A DNA stretch of 64,000 bases, from the NCBI GenBank assembly GCA_031761405.1, contig JASEVX010000011.1, forward strand, positions 16,179,609 to 16,243,608, written 5' to 3'. Below are positions 62,101-64,000 of this stretch, one piece after another. How positions within the stretch are numbered: the stretch's first letter is position 1; every line of letters starts with the position of its first letter. Origin of the DNA: Serripes groenlandicus. Lineage: Eukaryota > Mollusca > Bivalvia > Cardiida > Cardiidae. The translations under genes were made by a program, and so were the position numbers. The notes beneath the pieces were generated by a model. That model saw only the letters and a program-made list of their open reading frames with translations. It was not told the DNA's origin and made no database searches.

Positions 62101-63796
62101 AAAGGTAAACATGAAGCATGTTAGCAGAGGTCACTAGTTTTGACTAAACTAAGTGCTCTGCTTAGTCACACAGACAATACATTCAAAAGATATAATAAAC
62201 AGCTCAGAATGCATTCACAGCCATTTAGCTCCAATACTAGTATCACAATAGCTCACAAATTATATCTGCAGTTCTCAGGTTAAATTTTCAAACAGAGCCA
62301 TTGATAATCCATGGAAGATCCAACTACCTAGAATTTAACTTTTATGATATTTCCCTTTCCTGAGAGGCAACATGGGCTCTTAGTCTAGAGTAATTTTATG
62401 TGTGAAGAAAATACATTCCAGAAAACATCTTACGAGAGATTTAAATATAATACTATTGAATACCAGCTTACTAATAATGTATCATACTTACACAAAAATT
62501 GACAATACAAATGAATTGAACAAACATTTATGAGGTAATACATATTTTTATTAAAGCTATGACGAAAAATGCTTAGAAAGTATGAGAAATAAGAAAACAC
62601 AAGATTATTGGATTACTGCTGTACAATTTGGGGTTCATGTTCCCAAAATAATATGGAAGTAATAACAAAACTTCAAAAACGAGCTGTGCGTATCATACTA
62701 GATGCCAGTAAAATGACACCATTGACTGATATGTTTAAACTCCTAAATTGGCTTCCATTTAATAAGAGAGTCCACTATCTCAAATGTGTGATGGTCTATA
62801 GATCTCATCACAACCTAACACCTGATTATATGAATAATAGACTTATTCCAGTAAGCGATACAAACTAGAACTATCACTGAAGATGATAAATACCCCCTAA
62901 ACAGCACCTTGACCTACACCATAACTTAATAAGTAAAAGGGCCATAACTCTGTAAAATAACATGCAATTGTAACCCCTTTAGGATATGCACATCTCCTCT
63001 TGGAATGGCTTCCAACCGACCGACCGACAGACAGACAACCCGACACAGTGACTCCTATATACCCCCCTCTTCTTCGAAGGGGGTATAATTATTCATTGCG
63101 ATCTGCAGCAAACTTGAACCTTAAATTAGATAAACCAAAAACAAATACTTGGAAACGATCCCTAACATACTCTGGCACAGACCTATCGAATAAACTACCC
63201 TTACAAATAAAATCAGAATCTCTAAACACATTTAAAGAAAAATGTTATCAGTATTTTCACACTCGGTAAAAAGTATCATCTACATTTATGCATGTCATAT
63301 GTGAAATTTTAAGAAATTACTTCATAACATATATATTATGTTTTTCCCCTATGATTATCCTTATAATATGTATTCGTTATGTCAGTACTTCAAAAAAGAG
63401 GGCCTCAGAATGGGAGATTAGTTGTAATAACTTAATGAGTTTGTACTCTCTTTAAACAAAGTATTATAATTATTATTATTATTATTATTATCCTTAAAAA
63501 GTCAAAAACAGAGAAACCATAACATGAATGTGAATCCTGAAAAAGGTGTGATCTACAATTTTGTTTTGTAGTTTTTCTAGAATAGGAGCCATGTTGCCCT
63601 TGATTATGATGAAATGGAAAGATTTATATATAAAGTGGTAAGTTCACATGTTGGATCTGTATCTAAAACTCACTCCTGATACAGGTACTCCTAGTTTTGG
63701 AGGATGTGGATCTAAAATCTCTAGGAAGCCTCTATATCCTGGTCGATTACCCTTCTCATTCAAACTAATTTTACCAGTCAAACCCTCAATTGTTAC
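20771..63796 (-). CDS. Receptor-type guanylyl cyclase, 19 exons seen, 5' end outside window
   Basis: Single-pass membrane enzyme expected to make cGMP from GTP when an extracellular ligand binds. Nineteen exons with GT-AG borders join in one frame (2601 nt, 866 residues plus stop; intron phases 0,2,2,2,2,0,0,1,2,2,0,0,0,2,1,1,1,0). Approximate residues of the partial protein: 1-41 end of a ligand-binding-like domain; 42-140 linker; 140-236 three EGF-like repeats; 239-261 transmembrane helix; 267-600 kinase-homology domain; 609-640 dimerisation helix; 640-845 class III cyclase domain with [35 protein letters not shown]. The EGF stalk, a DFG-to-GFG change and an apparently absent glycine loop are unusual. 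The first exons, signal peptide and promoter lie beyond 64000. Family assignment is firm; ligand and subfamily are unknown. Introns total about 40 kb and are mostly repeats. Confidence 0.95.
20982..21146. mobile_element. piggyBac-like MITE, degenerate
   Basis: CCCTTTCCC at the left, GGAAAGGG at the right, with CTGCAGCAGA and a TTTTGAAAACATTG arm. About 100 bp from the acceptor of the last coding exon. Confidence 0.65.
21548..22781 (+). mobile_element. Family IV hairpin-ended repeat (GATCACCTGAG type)
   Basis: Begins AACAAGAGAGCTCTAAATTG and ends GATCACCTTGAGCCCAGGTG ATCT. The interior has five or six diverged ~150 bp units with recurring 'CCATGTTTTTCAACCAATCA' and 'GGAACATTTCT' motifs. Fills the last intron of the cyclase gene. 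Confidence 0.8.
23017..23108 (-). CDS. Guanylyl cyclase exon 18: end of cyclase domain
   Basis: Acceptor TTACAG|CCTTGA, donor GTTAAG|GTAGGT; 92 nt, phase 1 to 0. Encodes [15 protein letters not shown] and [10 protein letters not shown], equivalent to the 'alkIh.s..t...L......f....RG.i.vK' block. It has no Met-initiated ORF of its own and was found by its family pattern and splice borders. Confidence 0.96.
24131..24229 (-). CDS. Guanylyl cyclase exon 17: catalytic [12 protein letters not shown] segment
   Basis: Acceptor TTTTAG|GACCTT, donor AATCG|GTAAGC; 99 nt, phase 1 to 1. [20 protein letters not shown] carries the Cys that helps select guanine. The NTASRMES that follows holds the transition-state Asn and Arg. 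This is the most conserved part of the protein. Confidence 0.99.
24920..26114 (+). mobile_element. Family I element with 7 tandem ~151 bp units
   Basis: Fixed 5' end (CAAGATGTGTTTGTGAAACA CTGATGCCCC), seven units each with GGTACTGACAGAAAGGTCAT (starts 25001, 25138, 25288, 25440, 25590, 25745, 25897), a short ACAG stretch, and a fixed 3' hairpin TGCCCCCCGAATCGGAGATT CCGGGGGGGCA. The same ends recur at 40527 and 47113 with other unit numbers. Confidence 0.95.
26500..26790 (-). mobile_element. tRNA-derived SINE
   Basis: On the minus strand a tRNA-like head (TAGCTCAGTCGGTAACGACA, A box; GAGTTTGAATCCCGGCTC, B box) is followed by the core shared with the copy at 43625 and the molluscan-type tail region. 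The open frames at 26439-26881 and 26568-26810 are translations of it. Confidence 0.88.
26932..27119. mobile_element. piggyBac-like MITE
   Basis: CCCTTTCCC at the left and GGGAAAGCG at the right; shares the TTAA at 27120-27123 with the next copy. Confidence 0.8.
27124..27367. mobile_element. piggyBac-like MITE with short internal duplication
   Basis: TTAA at both sides (27120-27123, 27368-27371), ends CCCTTTCCC/GGGAAAGGG, inverted arms TCTGCAGCAGACG and CGTCTGCTGCAGA-like. GGCATCAGAAAGCATCTATA is duplicated near the right end, making it longer than the 222 bp standard copy. Confidence 0.88.
27421..27573 (-). CDS. Guanylyl cyclase exon 16: cyclase catalytic core
   Basis: Acceptor TACTAG|ATATGG, donor ACTCAG|GTAAAC; 153 nt, phase 1 to 1. 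Reads [20 protein letters not shown] and [10 protein letters not shown], both standard cyclase-domain blocks. A TTAA-flanked MITE ends 50 bp beyond the donor. Confidence 0.98.
28008..28294. mobile_element. piggyBac-like MITE with ~76 bp internal tandem duplication
   Basis: GCCTCTGCAGCAGA... through GAGCAATTTCTCC occurs twice in tandem (about 28034-28104 and 28103-28174). The ends are weaker than in other copies. Confidence 0.8.
28381..28520 (-). CDS. Guanylyl cyclase exon 15: cyclase catalytic core, metal-binding Asp residues
   Basis: Acceptor TTCTAG|TGACTT, donor GATGCTT|GTAAGT; 140 nt, phase 2 to 1. [10 protein letters not shown] carries the first metal-binding Asp. KVETIGDAY (last Tyr shared with exon 16) carries the guanine-selecting Glu and the second metal-binding Asp. 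All are intact. Confidence 0.98.
28873..29094. mobile_element. piggyBac-like MITE, 222 bp standard copy
   Basis: CCCTTTCCCTCATATAGACG ... GGGAAAGGG then TTAA; the left flank is TTCA. Central palindrome GAAATTGCACAAAATGTGCA ATTTC. Same length as the copy at 57902. Confidence 0.9.
29957..30459 (+). mobile_element. Hairpin-ended repeat, second copy
   Basis: Inverted copy of 9475-9930, 20 kb apart. Ends with hairpin GTCGCGGGCTTCTGCCCGG then CGACTAA. Nearly identical over blocks such as GAACATGAAAATAACATTCA-type and CCCATGTGATTTCCGAAAA. Confidence 0.78.
30911..31096. mobile_element. piggyBac-like MITE, 186 bp
   Basis: TTAA at 30907-30910 and 31097-31100, ends CCCTTTCCC/GGGAAAGGG, with CTGCAGCAGACGAC and CTGCTGCAGAGGCG arms. 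Confidence 0.9.
32457..32660. mobile_element. piggyBac-like MITE, right end lost
   Basis: Left TTAA and CTCTTTCCCTCATATGACA; arms and centre present, but the sequence leaves the family after CTGCTGCAGTGGCGTCTGAA. Confidence 0.78.
32716..33502 (+). mobile_element. Family II hairpin-ended element with 4 tandem ~150 bp units
   Basis: 5' motif GATGTCTCCCCCT, units containing CCGTCTTGGAGATATGGAGC (at about 32950, 33087, 33237, 33392), then GACAGACAGACAGACAGACA and a 3' hairpin TATCTCCCCTGTATACAGGG GGAGACATAAT. The 147-codon open frame here is repeat translation. Confidence 0.9.
33928..34109 (-). CDS. Guanylyl cyclase exon 14: dimerisation helix and start of cyclase domain
   Basis: Acceptor TGACAG|CTTGAG, donor TTCAG|GTATGT; 182 nt, phase 0 to 2. 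[19 protein letters not shown] is the signalling-helix coiled coil. It is followed by [14 protein letters not shown] and FECVTIFF, where the catalytic fold begins. Strongly conserved in the family. Confidence 0.97.
34253..34600 (+). mobile_element. Family IV repeat, truncated
   Basis: Begins AAGGACCATGATGGTCCTA and contains ACAAAAGGCGATCACAATAG near its right end, as in other family IV copies; the terminal hairpin is missing. Confidence 0.65.
35234..35353 (-). CDS. Guanylyl cyclase exon 13: end of kinase-homology domain
   Basis: Acceptor TTACAG|TTACTG, donor AATATG|GTAAGT; 120 nt, phase 0 to 0. [18 protein letters not shown] is the counterpart of 'CW.e.P..RP.F'; the exon ends LIDNLVNM, leading into the dimerisation helix. 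Confidence 0.96.
36205..36913 (+). mobile_element. Family V repeat with two ~175 bp units and AGCT hairpin end
   Basis: Two diverged copies of a unit with AAATCATGTTTTTTAYCCCC and ATTCCAAATATGAAAG, ending in GGACGCCAACGGAGACGCCG and a hairpin AGCTCTCATATTCTTCGAAT AGTCGAGCT. 30 bp from the donor of exon 12. Confidence 0.75.
36943..37044 (-). CDS. Guanylyl cyclase exon 12: kinase-homology C-lobe
   Basis: Acceptor AAATAG|AGATGG, donor AAGAAG|GTAAAT; 102 nt, phase 0 to 0. Contains [15 protein letters not shown], the 'fRP.l' motif before the last helices of the pseudokinase domain. Confidence 0.95.
37960..38420. repeat. Diverged tandem repeat, ~110-120 bp units
   Basis: Three to four copies of a block with ATCAT(C/T)C...GAAGTTTGAAGACTCTGGGT and GTTCTTGAGATATTGA. 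No ends recognised. Lies in the intron between exons 11 and 12. Confidence 0.7.
38822..38954 (-). CDS. Guanylyl cyclase exon 11: kinase-homology helices F-G
   Basis: Acceptor TTTAAG|ATTTGC, donor AAGCGA|GTAAGT; 133 nt, phase 2 to 0. Encodes [18 protein letters not shown], matching the 'sFgiilqEi..r.gpf' block of the family, followed by a Lys-rich segment. Confidence 0.95.
39965..40054 (-). CDS. Guanylyl cyclase exon 10: WTAPELL motif
   Basis: Acceptor TTACAG|GGGTCT, donor TACTC|GTAAGT; 90 nt, phase 2 to 2. [11 protein letters not shown] is the APE-motif region of the kinase-homology domain and GTQAGDVYS the start of helix F. Both are hallmark segments of receptor guanylyl cyclases. Confidence 0.96.
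40396..40477 (-). CDS. Guanylyl cyclase exon 9: activation-segment region
   Basis: Acceptor TTTCAG|GATTTG, donor GAAAG|GTTGTT; 82 nt, phase 1 to 2. Joined to exon 8 it reads KISGFGV, where most receptor cyclases keep DYG or DFG; here the aspartate is glycine. The rest (basic, then [10 protein letters not shown]) is a charged loop. A hairpin-ended repeat begins 50 bp upstream of its acceptor. Confidence 0.9.
40527..41230 (+). mobile_element. Family I element with 4 tandem units
   Basis: Same 5' end as at 24920 and 3' hairpin ATGCCCACCGAATCGGTGAT TCTGGGGGCAT. Units marked by GGTACTGACAGAAAGGTC at about 40607, 40759, 40903 and 41036. (ACAG)n of eight or so repeats at 41139-41170 just before the 3' hairpin. 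Confidence 0.95.
41786..42811 (+). mobile_element. Family IV hairpin-ended element, full length
   Basis: Begins AACAAGAGGACCAGGATGGC and soon reads GATCACCTGAG; ends CTCACCTTGAGCCTTCGACTC with CTCAGGTGATC, an exact inverted copy of the 5' motif. Internal diverged units carry 'CCATGTTTTTCAACCAAT'. Confidence 0.9.
42880..43072. mobile_element. piggyBac-like MITE, diverged left end
   Basis: CTGCAGCCGACAACTTTGAA arm, AAAGTCGTCTGCAGA arm and GGGAAAGG TTTAA at the right; CCCTTTCCC has decayed at the left. Confidence 0.7.
43210..43518 (+). mobile_element. Family III short hairpin-ended element
   Basis: AACTAGAAATATCACTGAAG near the 5' end and motif ATACCCCC; a run of CCGACAAACGGA repeats; 3' hairpin CCCCCATGTACTATGTATCT GGGGGTATAAT. 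A second copy is at 62865-63088. Confidence 0.88.
43625..43825 (+). mobile_element. tRNA-derived SINE, head and core
   Basis: GATAGCTCAGTCGGTAGCGA (A box) and GAGTTTGAATCCTGGCTCG (B box) form a tRNA-like head. The core 'CAGTTGCTTGGAAAGTATG' is shared with the minus-strand copies. The tail is missing. The open frame 43569-43916 is its translation. Confidence 0.88.
43962..44826 (-). mobile_element. Family VI element, regular 161 bp tandem units
   Basis: Hairpin CTGGCCAAAGGCCAG next to GCTCTACTGG at the left, exact inverted CCAGTAGAGC at the right. In between, units start at 44071, 44232, 44393, 44554 and 44716, a constant ~161 bp. A short GTGCGTGCGTG run lies next to the hairpin. Opposite orientation to the other families. 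Confidence 0.92.
44874..45054 (-). CDS. Guanylyl cyclase exon 8: kinase-homology C-lobe
   Basis: Acceptor TTATAG|GGCAGT, donor AGTG|GTAAGT; 181 nt, phase 0 to 1. Reads GSLEDLL...[12 protein letters not shown], then [14 protein letters not shown] where an active kinase would have the HRD catalytic loop. The catalytic Asp is absent, as usual for this family. It ends in KIS, with the following Gly codon split across the intron. Confidence 0.96.
45526..45678 (-). CDS. Guanylyl cyclase exon 7: kinase-homology N-lobe
   Basis: Acceptor TTTCAG|AAATAC, donor CCTAAA|GTAAGG; 153 nt, phase 0 to 0. [15 protein letters not shown] and ILTEPCPK match the helix C to hinge region of receptor guanylyl cyclase pseudokinase domains. 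About 4.4 kb of intron, largely tandem-repeat elements, separates it from exon 6. Confidence 0.95.
45777..46981 (+). mobile_element. Family IV element with nested SINE
   Basis: Begins AATAAGAGGACCATGATGGT, has four diverged ~165 bp units, and ends TGCTCAGGCGAGCTAAAAA. Interrupted at 46728-46880 by a SINE. Confidence 0.8.
46728..46880 (-). mobile_element. SINE fragment nested in family IV element
   Basis: GATTGATTGATTGGGGTTTA ACGCCGTTTT tail and core blocks, no tRNA-like head. Confidence 0.82.
46982..49808 (+). mobile_element. Family VII element, split by a family I insertion
   Basis: 5' part (46982-47112) carries GTGTCTCGCCCC. The remainder (49029-49808) has tandem ~150 bp units ('CTAGAGTGTTCACAAGGTTA', 'GTGACCTAGTTTTTGAA') and ends GGGCGAGACAAAA, the exact inverted copy of GTCTCGCCC. 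The family I element sits between the two parts. Confidence 0.85.
47113..49028 (+). mobile_element. Family I element with 12 tandem units, nested in family VII
   Basis: Same 5' and 3' ends as the copies at 24920 and 40527. Twelve GGTACTGACAGAAAGGTC-type markers from 47195 to 48868, with two internal (ACAG)n interruptions near 48336 and 48819. The longest copy in the window, in the intron where a short kinase-homology exon might be expected. Confidence 0.95.
50120..50285 (-). CDS. Guanylyl cyclase exon 6: juxtamembrane and start of kinase-homology domain
   Basis: Acceptor TTAAAG|ACAAGC, donor GCACAG|GTTAGT; 166 nt, phase 2 to 0. Contains DWKVNWDEE, the counterpart of the 'W.I.W' juxtamembrane motif in receptor cyclases, and ends [11 protein letters not shown]. 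The glycine-rich loop and lysine strand normally found just after this are not encoded here or at the start of the next recognised exon. Confidence 0.88.
50699..50891. mobile_element. piggyBac-like MITE, 193 bp
   Basis: CCCTTTCCC ... GGGAAAGGG with TTAA at the right and ATAA at the left; CTGCAGCAGA and CTGCTGCAGAGGCG arms. Confidence 0.85.
51063..51233 (-). CDS. Guanylyl cyclase exon 5: EGF-like repeat 3 and transmembrane helix
   Basis: Acceptor TTACAG|AGATAAG, donor AAGCA|GTAAGT; 171 nt, phase 2 to 2. EGF repeat 3 (KCVNGKC.....CTC...GYTGSTC) is followed three residues later by a ~23-residue hydrophobic stretch ([19 protein letters not shown]) and then the basic GRWFLK stop-transfer segment. 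This sets the topology: everything before is outside the cell, everything after is cytoplasmic. Confidence 0.93.
51403..51525 (-). mobile_element. SINE fragment
   Basis: GATTGATTGATTGGGGTTTA ACGCCG tail and CACCTACTCATGTGTTTCC core block, truncated before the tRNA-like head. Confidence 0.82.
52134..52609. repeat. Direct repeat pair flanking a tRNA-like sequence
   Basis: GCAGAGCTCAGTGAAA...GTGTGCAT.TTAAACGCTC then GCATCGCCGT occurs at about 52150-52200 and again at 52556-52609. Between them a tRNA-like segment with a B box (GAGTTCGAGTCC) ends in about 19 T. Confidence 0.65.
52610..54499. other. Intron stretch without recognised feature
   Basis: Part of the intron between exons 4 and 5. The 188-codon minus-strand frame at 53923-54489 has no domain, no splice support and no link with the cyclase frame. 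I consider it chance. Confidence 0.45.
54500..55945 (+). mobile_element. Family II-like element split by a family IV insertion
   Basis: 5' part has GTATGTCTCCCCCAAGGGG and one unit (AACGCCCTTGTTATATGCGC...GGCCGGACAAGAA). After the nested element a second copy of the same unit is followed by GACAGACAGACAGACAGAC and ATATGTCTCCTC; the closing GGGGGAGACA arm is missing. Confidence 0.8.
54817..55746 (+). mobile_element. Family IV element nested in a family II-like element
   Basis: Begins AAACAAGAGGGCCATGATGG, has four ~155 bp units ('GCGGCCATGTTTTTTGACCA', 'GAGGGTCATCCAAGGAACAT'), and ends CTCACCTTGAGCAAAGCTCA GGTGAGCT hairpin. Confidence 0.92.
56009..56242. mobile_element. piggyBac-like MITE, 234 bp
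   Basis: TTAA at both sides (56005-56008, 56243-56246), ends CCCTTTCCC/GGGAAAGGG. The central AAATTGCTCATAAATTGCTC block is partly duplicated. Confidence 0.92.
56797..56931 (-). CDS. Guanylyl cyclase exon 4: EGF-like repeats 1-2
   Basis: Acceptor TTTCAG|ATGCC, donor TGCAA|GTGAGT; 135 nt, phase 2 to 2. Completes EGF repeat 1 ([10 protein letters not shown]) and encodes repeat 2 (C.C....C.....C.C........C, with GWTGPQC near its end). The short inter-cysteine loops resemble tenascin-type EGF repeats. The exon is a multiple of three, so skipping it would keep frame. Confidence 0.9.
57677..57883 (-). CDS. Guanylyl cyclase exon 3: linker and first EGF-like repeat
   Basis: Acceptor TTACAG|GTTTAA, donor TGCAG|GTTAGA; 207 nt, phase 2 to 2. 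Starts with [14 protein letters not shown]. The second half begins EGF-like repeat 1: cysteines in [10 protein letters not shown] and NEC, with the last two Cys supplied by the next exon. Two Asn-glycosylation sequons (NGS, NET) are visible, which fits an extracellular segment. Confidence 0.85.
57902..58123. mobile_element. piggyBac-like MITE, 222 bp, best copy
   Basis: TTAA at 57898-57901 and 58124-58127. Ends CCCTTTCCCTCATATGACA and its near-inverse TATATGAGGGAAAGGG. Arms TCTGCAGCAGACGACTTTGA and GTCTGCTGCAGAGGCG; centre GAAATTGCACGTTTTGTGCA ATTTC. 14 bp beyond the acceptor region of exon 3. Confidence 0.95.
59364..60150. mobile_element. Longer TTAA-flanked element with MITE-like ends
   Basis: TTAA|CCCTTTACC at the left and GAGAAAGGG|TTAA at the right, 787 bp apart. 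The left part has four short variants of AACGCTTTTCGACGCC / AACGATTTTCGACGACC. The right part has MITE-like GGAGTAGACGACATTTGAAA. Could be one larger member of the MITE family or two decayed copies. Confidence 0.55.
60699..61028 (+). pseudogene. ATG-less open frame, possible transposase remnant
   Basis: About 109 codons stay open from [16 protein letters not shown] to a TGA at 61026-61028. The start is acidic and serine-rich ([14 protein letters not shown]), followed by [20 protein letters not shown]. piggyBac transposases often have an acidic N-terminus and the neighbouring repeats are TTAA-flanked, but no catalytic Asp motif is visible. Identity is a guess. Confidence 0.25.
61934..62097 (-). 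CDS. Guanylyl cyclase exon 2: extracellular linker
   Basis: Acceptor TTTCAG|GTAGCG, donor AGATT|GTAAGT; 164 nt, phase 0 to 2. Encodes about 54 residues beginning [12 protein letters not shown] and ending near TTYLNRR, rich in Pro/Tyr, without cysteine. I recognise no domain. Its place is fixed by frame continuity with the exons on either side. Confidence 0.75.
62600..63492 (+). pseudogene. 5'-truncated non-LTR retrotransposon, C-terminal reverse-transcriptase ORF end and 3' tail
   Basis: [29 protein letters not shown] and [19 protein letters not shown] are the conserved region after the reverse transcriptase core in CR1/L2/Jockey-like elements. After an insertion the frame resumes with [28 protein letters not shown] and ends FHTR-stop at 63267. 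The 3' tail ends in (ATT)n at about 63465-63492. Everything upstream (endonuclease, most of the RT) is missing, so it is dead on arrival. Antisense to the cyclase gene, in its intron 1. Confidence 0.9.
62865..63088 (+). mobile_element. Family III element inserted in the retrotransposon ORF
   Basis: CTAGAACTATCACTGAAGAT, ATACCCCC 5' motif, ACCGACCGACCGACAGACAG microsatellite, hairpin ACCCCCCTCTTCTTCGAAGG GGGTATAATT. Removing it rejoins the retrotransposon frame at SDTN/NYSLR. Confidence 0.88.
63674..63796 (-). CDS. Guanylyl cyclase exon 1 (first in window): end of ligand-binding domain
   Basis: Acceptor ...TTTCAG|GTAACA and donor GGA|GTGAGT. 41 codons, phase 0 at both ends, starting [16 protein letters not shown]. 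The 'GLTG.I.....G.R..Y' pattern resembles the C-terminal part of ANF-receptor/type I periplasmic-binding-like domains of receptor cyclases and ionotropic glutamate receptors. It is extracellular. Upstream exons are outside the window, so the ligand-binding domain is mostly unseen. Confidence 0.8.
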
Positions 63797-64000
63797 CTGA
63801 AATAAAAACAAGTGATTTTTTTTTTATAATACACAGTTTAAACTTCTGGTTTAGAGTGCCTGATGGTAATAGGCATTGATACAAGACCTGGTTTTTTTTC
63901 TGGATAACATTTTCCAACATGCAATCTGCATATCGTCTCGATAGGAAGAAGGTTTGTGGCAATTTTTGTTTCAAAAAATTCTTCAAGCAGTCCAAAAGTT

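Noticed and set aside
63880..64000. Minus-strand open frame starting near the window edge (TFGLLEEFFETKIATNLLP...) that might be one more cyclase exon
   Set aside because: No good donor follows; the only phase-compatible GT (GTATCA) is weak and the sequence matches no ligand-binding block. Possible, but not supported.

Overview
This window is animal genomic DNA, most likely from a bivalve mollusc: AT-rich, intron-rich, GT-AG splicing, with SINE, MITE and tandem-repeat families of the molluscan type (for example a SINE tail ending in a GATT-repeat next to a 'GTTTAACGCCGTTTT' motif). No bacterial genes, operons, CRISPR arrays or viral genes were seen. The host assignment rests on repeat style and one conserved gene, so it is probable rather than proven.

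Right two thirds (about 20.2-64.0 kb): one minus-strand gene for a receptor-type guanylyl cyclase. I could place 19 exons from 63796 down to a stop codon at 20771-20773. Together they give 2601 nt, an unbroken frame of 866 codons plus stop; the 5' end lies beyond the window. In order the protein carries the end of an extracellular ligand-binding-like domain, a linker, three cysteine-rich EGF-like repeats, one transmembrane helix, a kinase-homology domain, a dimerisation helix, and a complete class III guanylyl cyclase catalytic domain with metal-binding, guanine-selecting and transition-state residues present. The inferred job is to turn an outside signal into cGMP at the plasma membrane. Odd points are the EGF stalk, a kinase-homology domain in which the DFG aspartate is glycine, and no visible exon for its glycine-rich loop.

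The introns are crowded with mobile DNA: about a dozen ~190-240 bp MITEs with piggyBac-like ends (TTAA|CCCTTTCCC ... GGGAAAGGG|TTAA); several unrelated repeat families that share one architecture (a short 5' motif repeated inverted in a 3' terminal hairpin, ~150-160 bp tandem units between, often an ACAG-type microsatellite before the hairpin); tRNA-derived SINEs; and a 5'-truncated non-LTR retrotransposon split by another element. Almost all of the hairpin-ended elements lie antisense to the gene.

Left third (1-20 kb): no gene could be supported. It holds a minisatellite with a higher-order period (1957-3420), a 2.9 kb element with ~480 bp terminal inverted repeats (4913-7790), several short MITEs, two copies of a ~155 bp near-perfect hairpin, a possible 3.2 kb inverted-repeat element (11979-15225), and about 4.5 kb of AT-rich sequence downstream of the cyclase gene with no recognisable feature.
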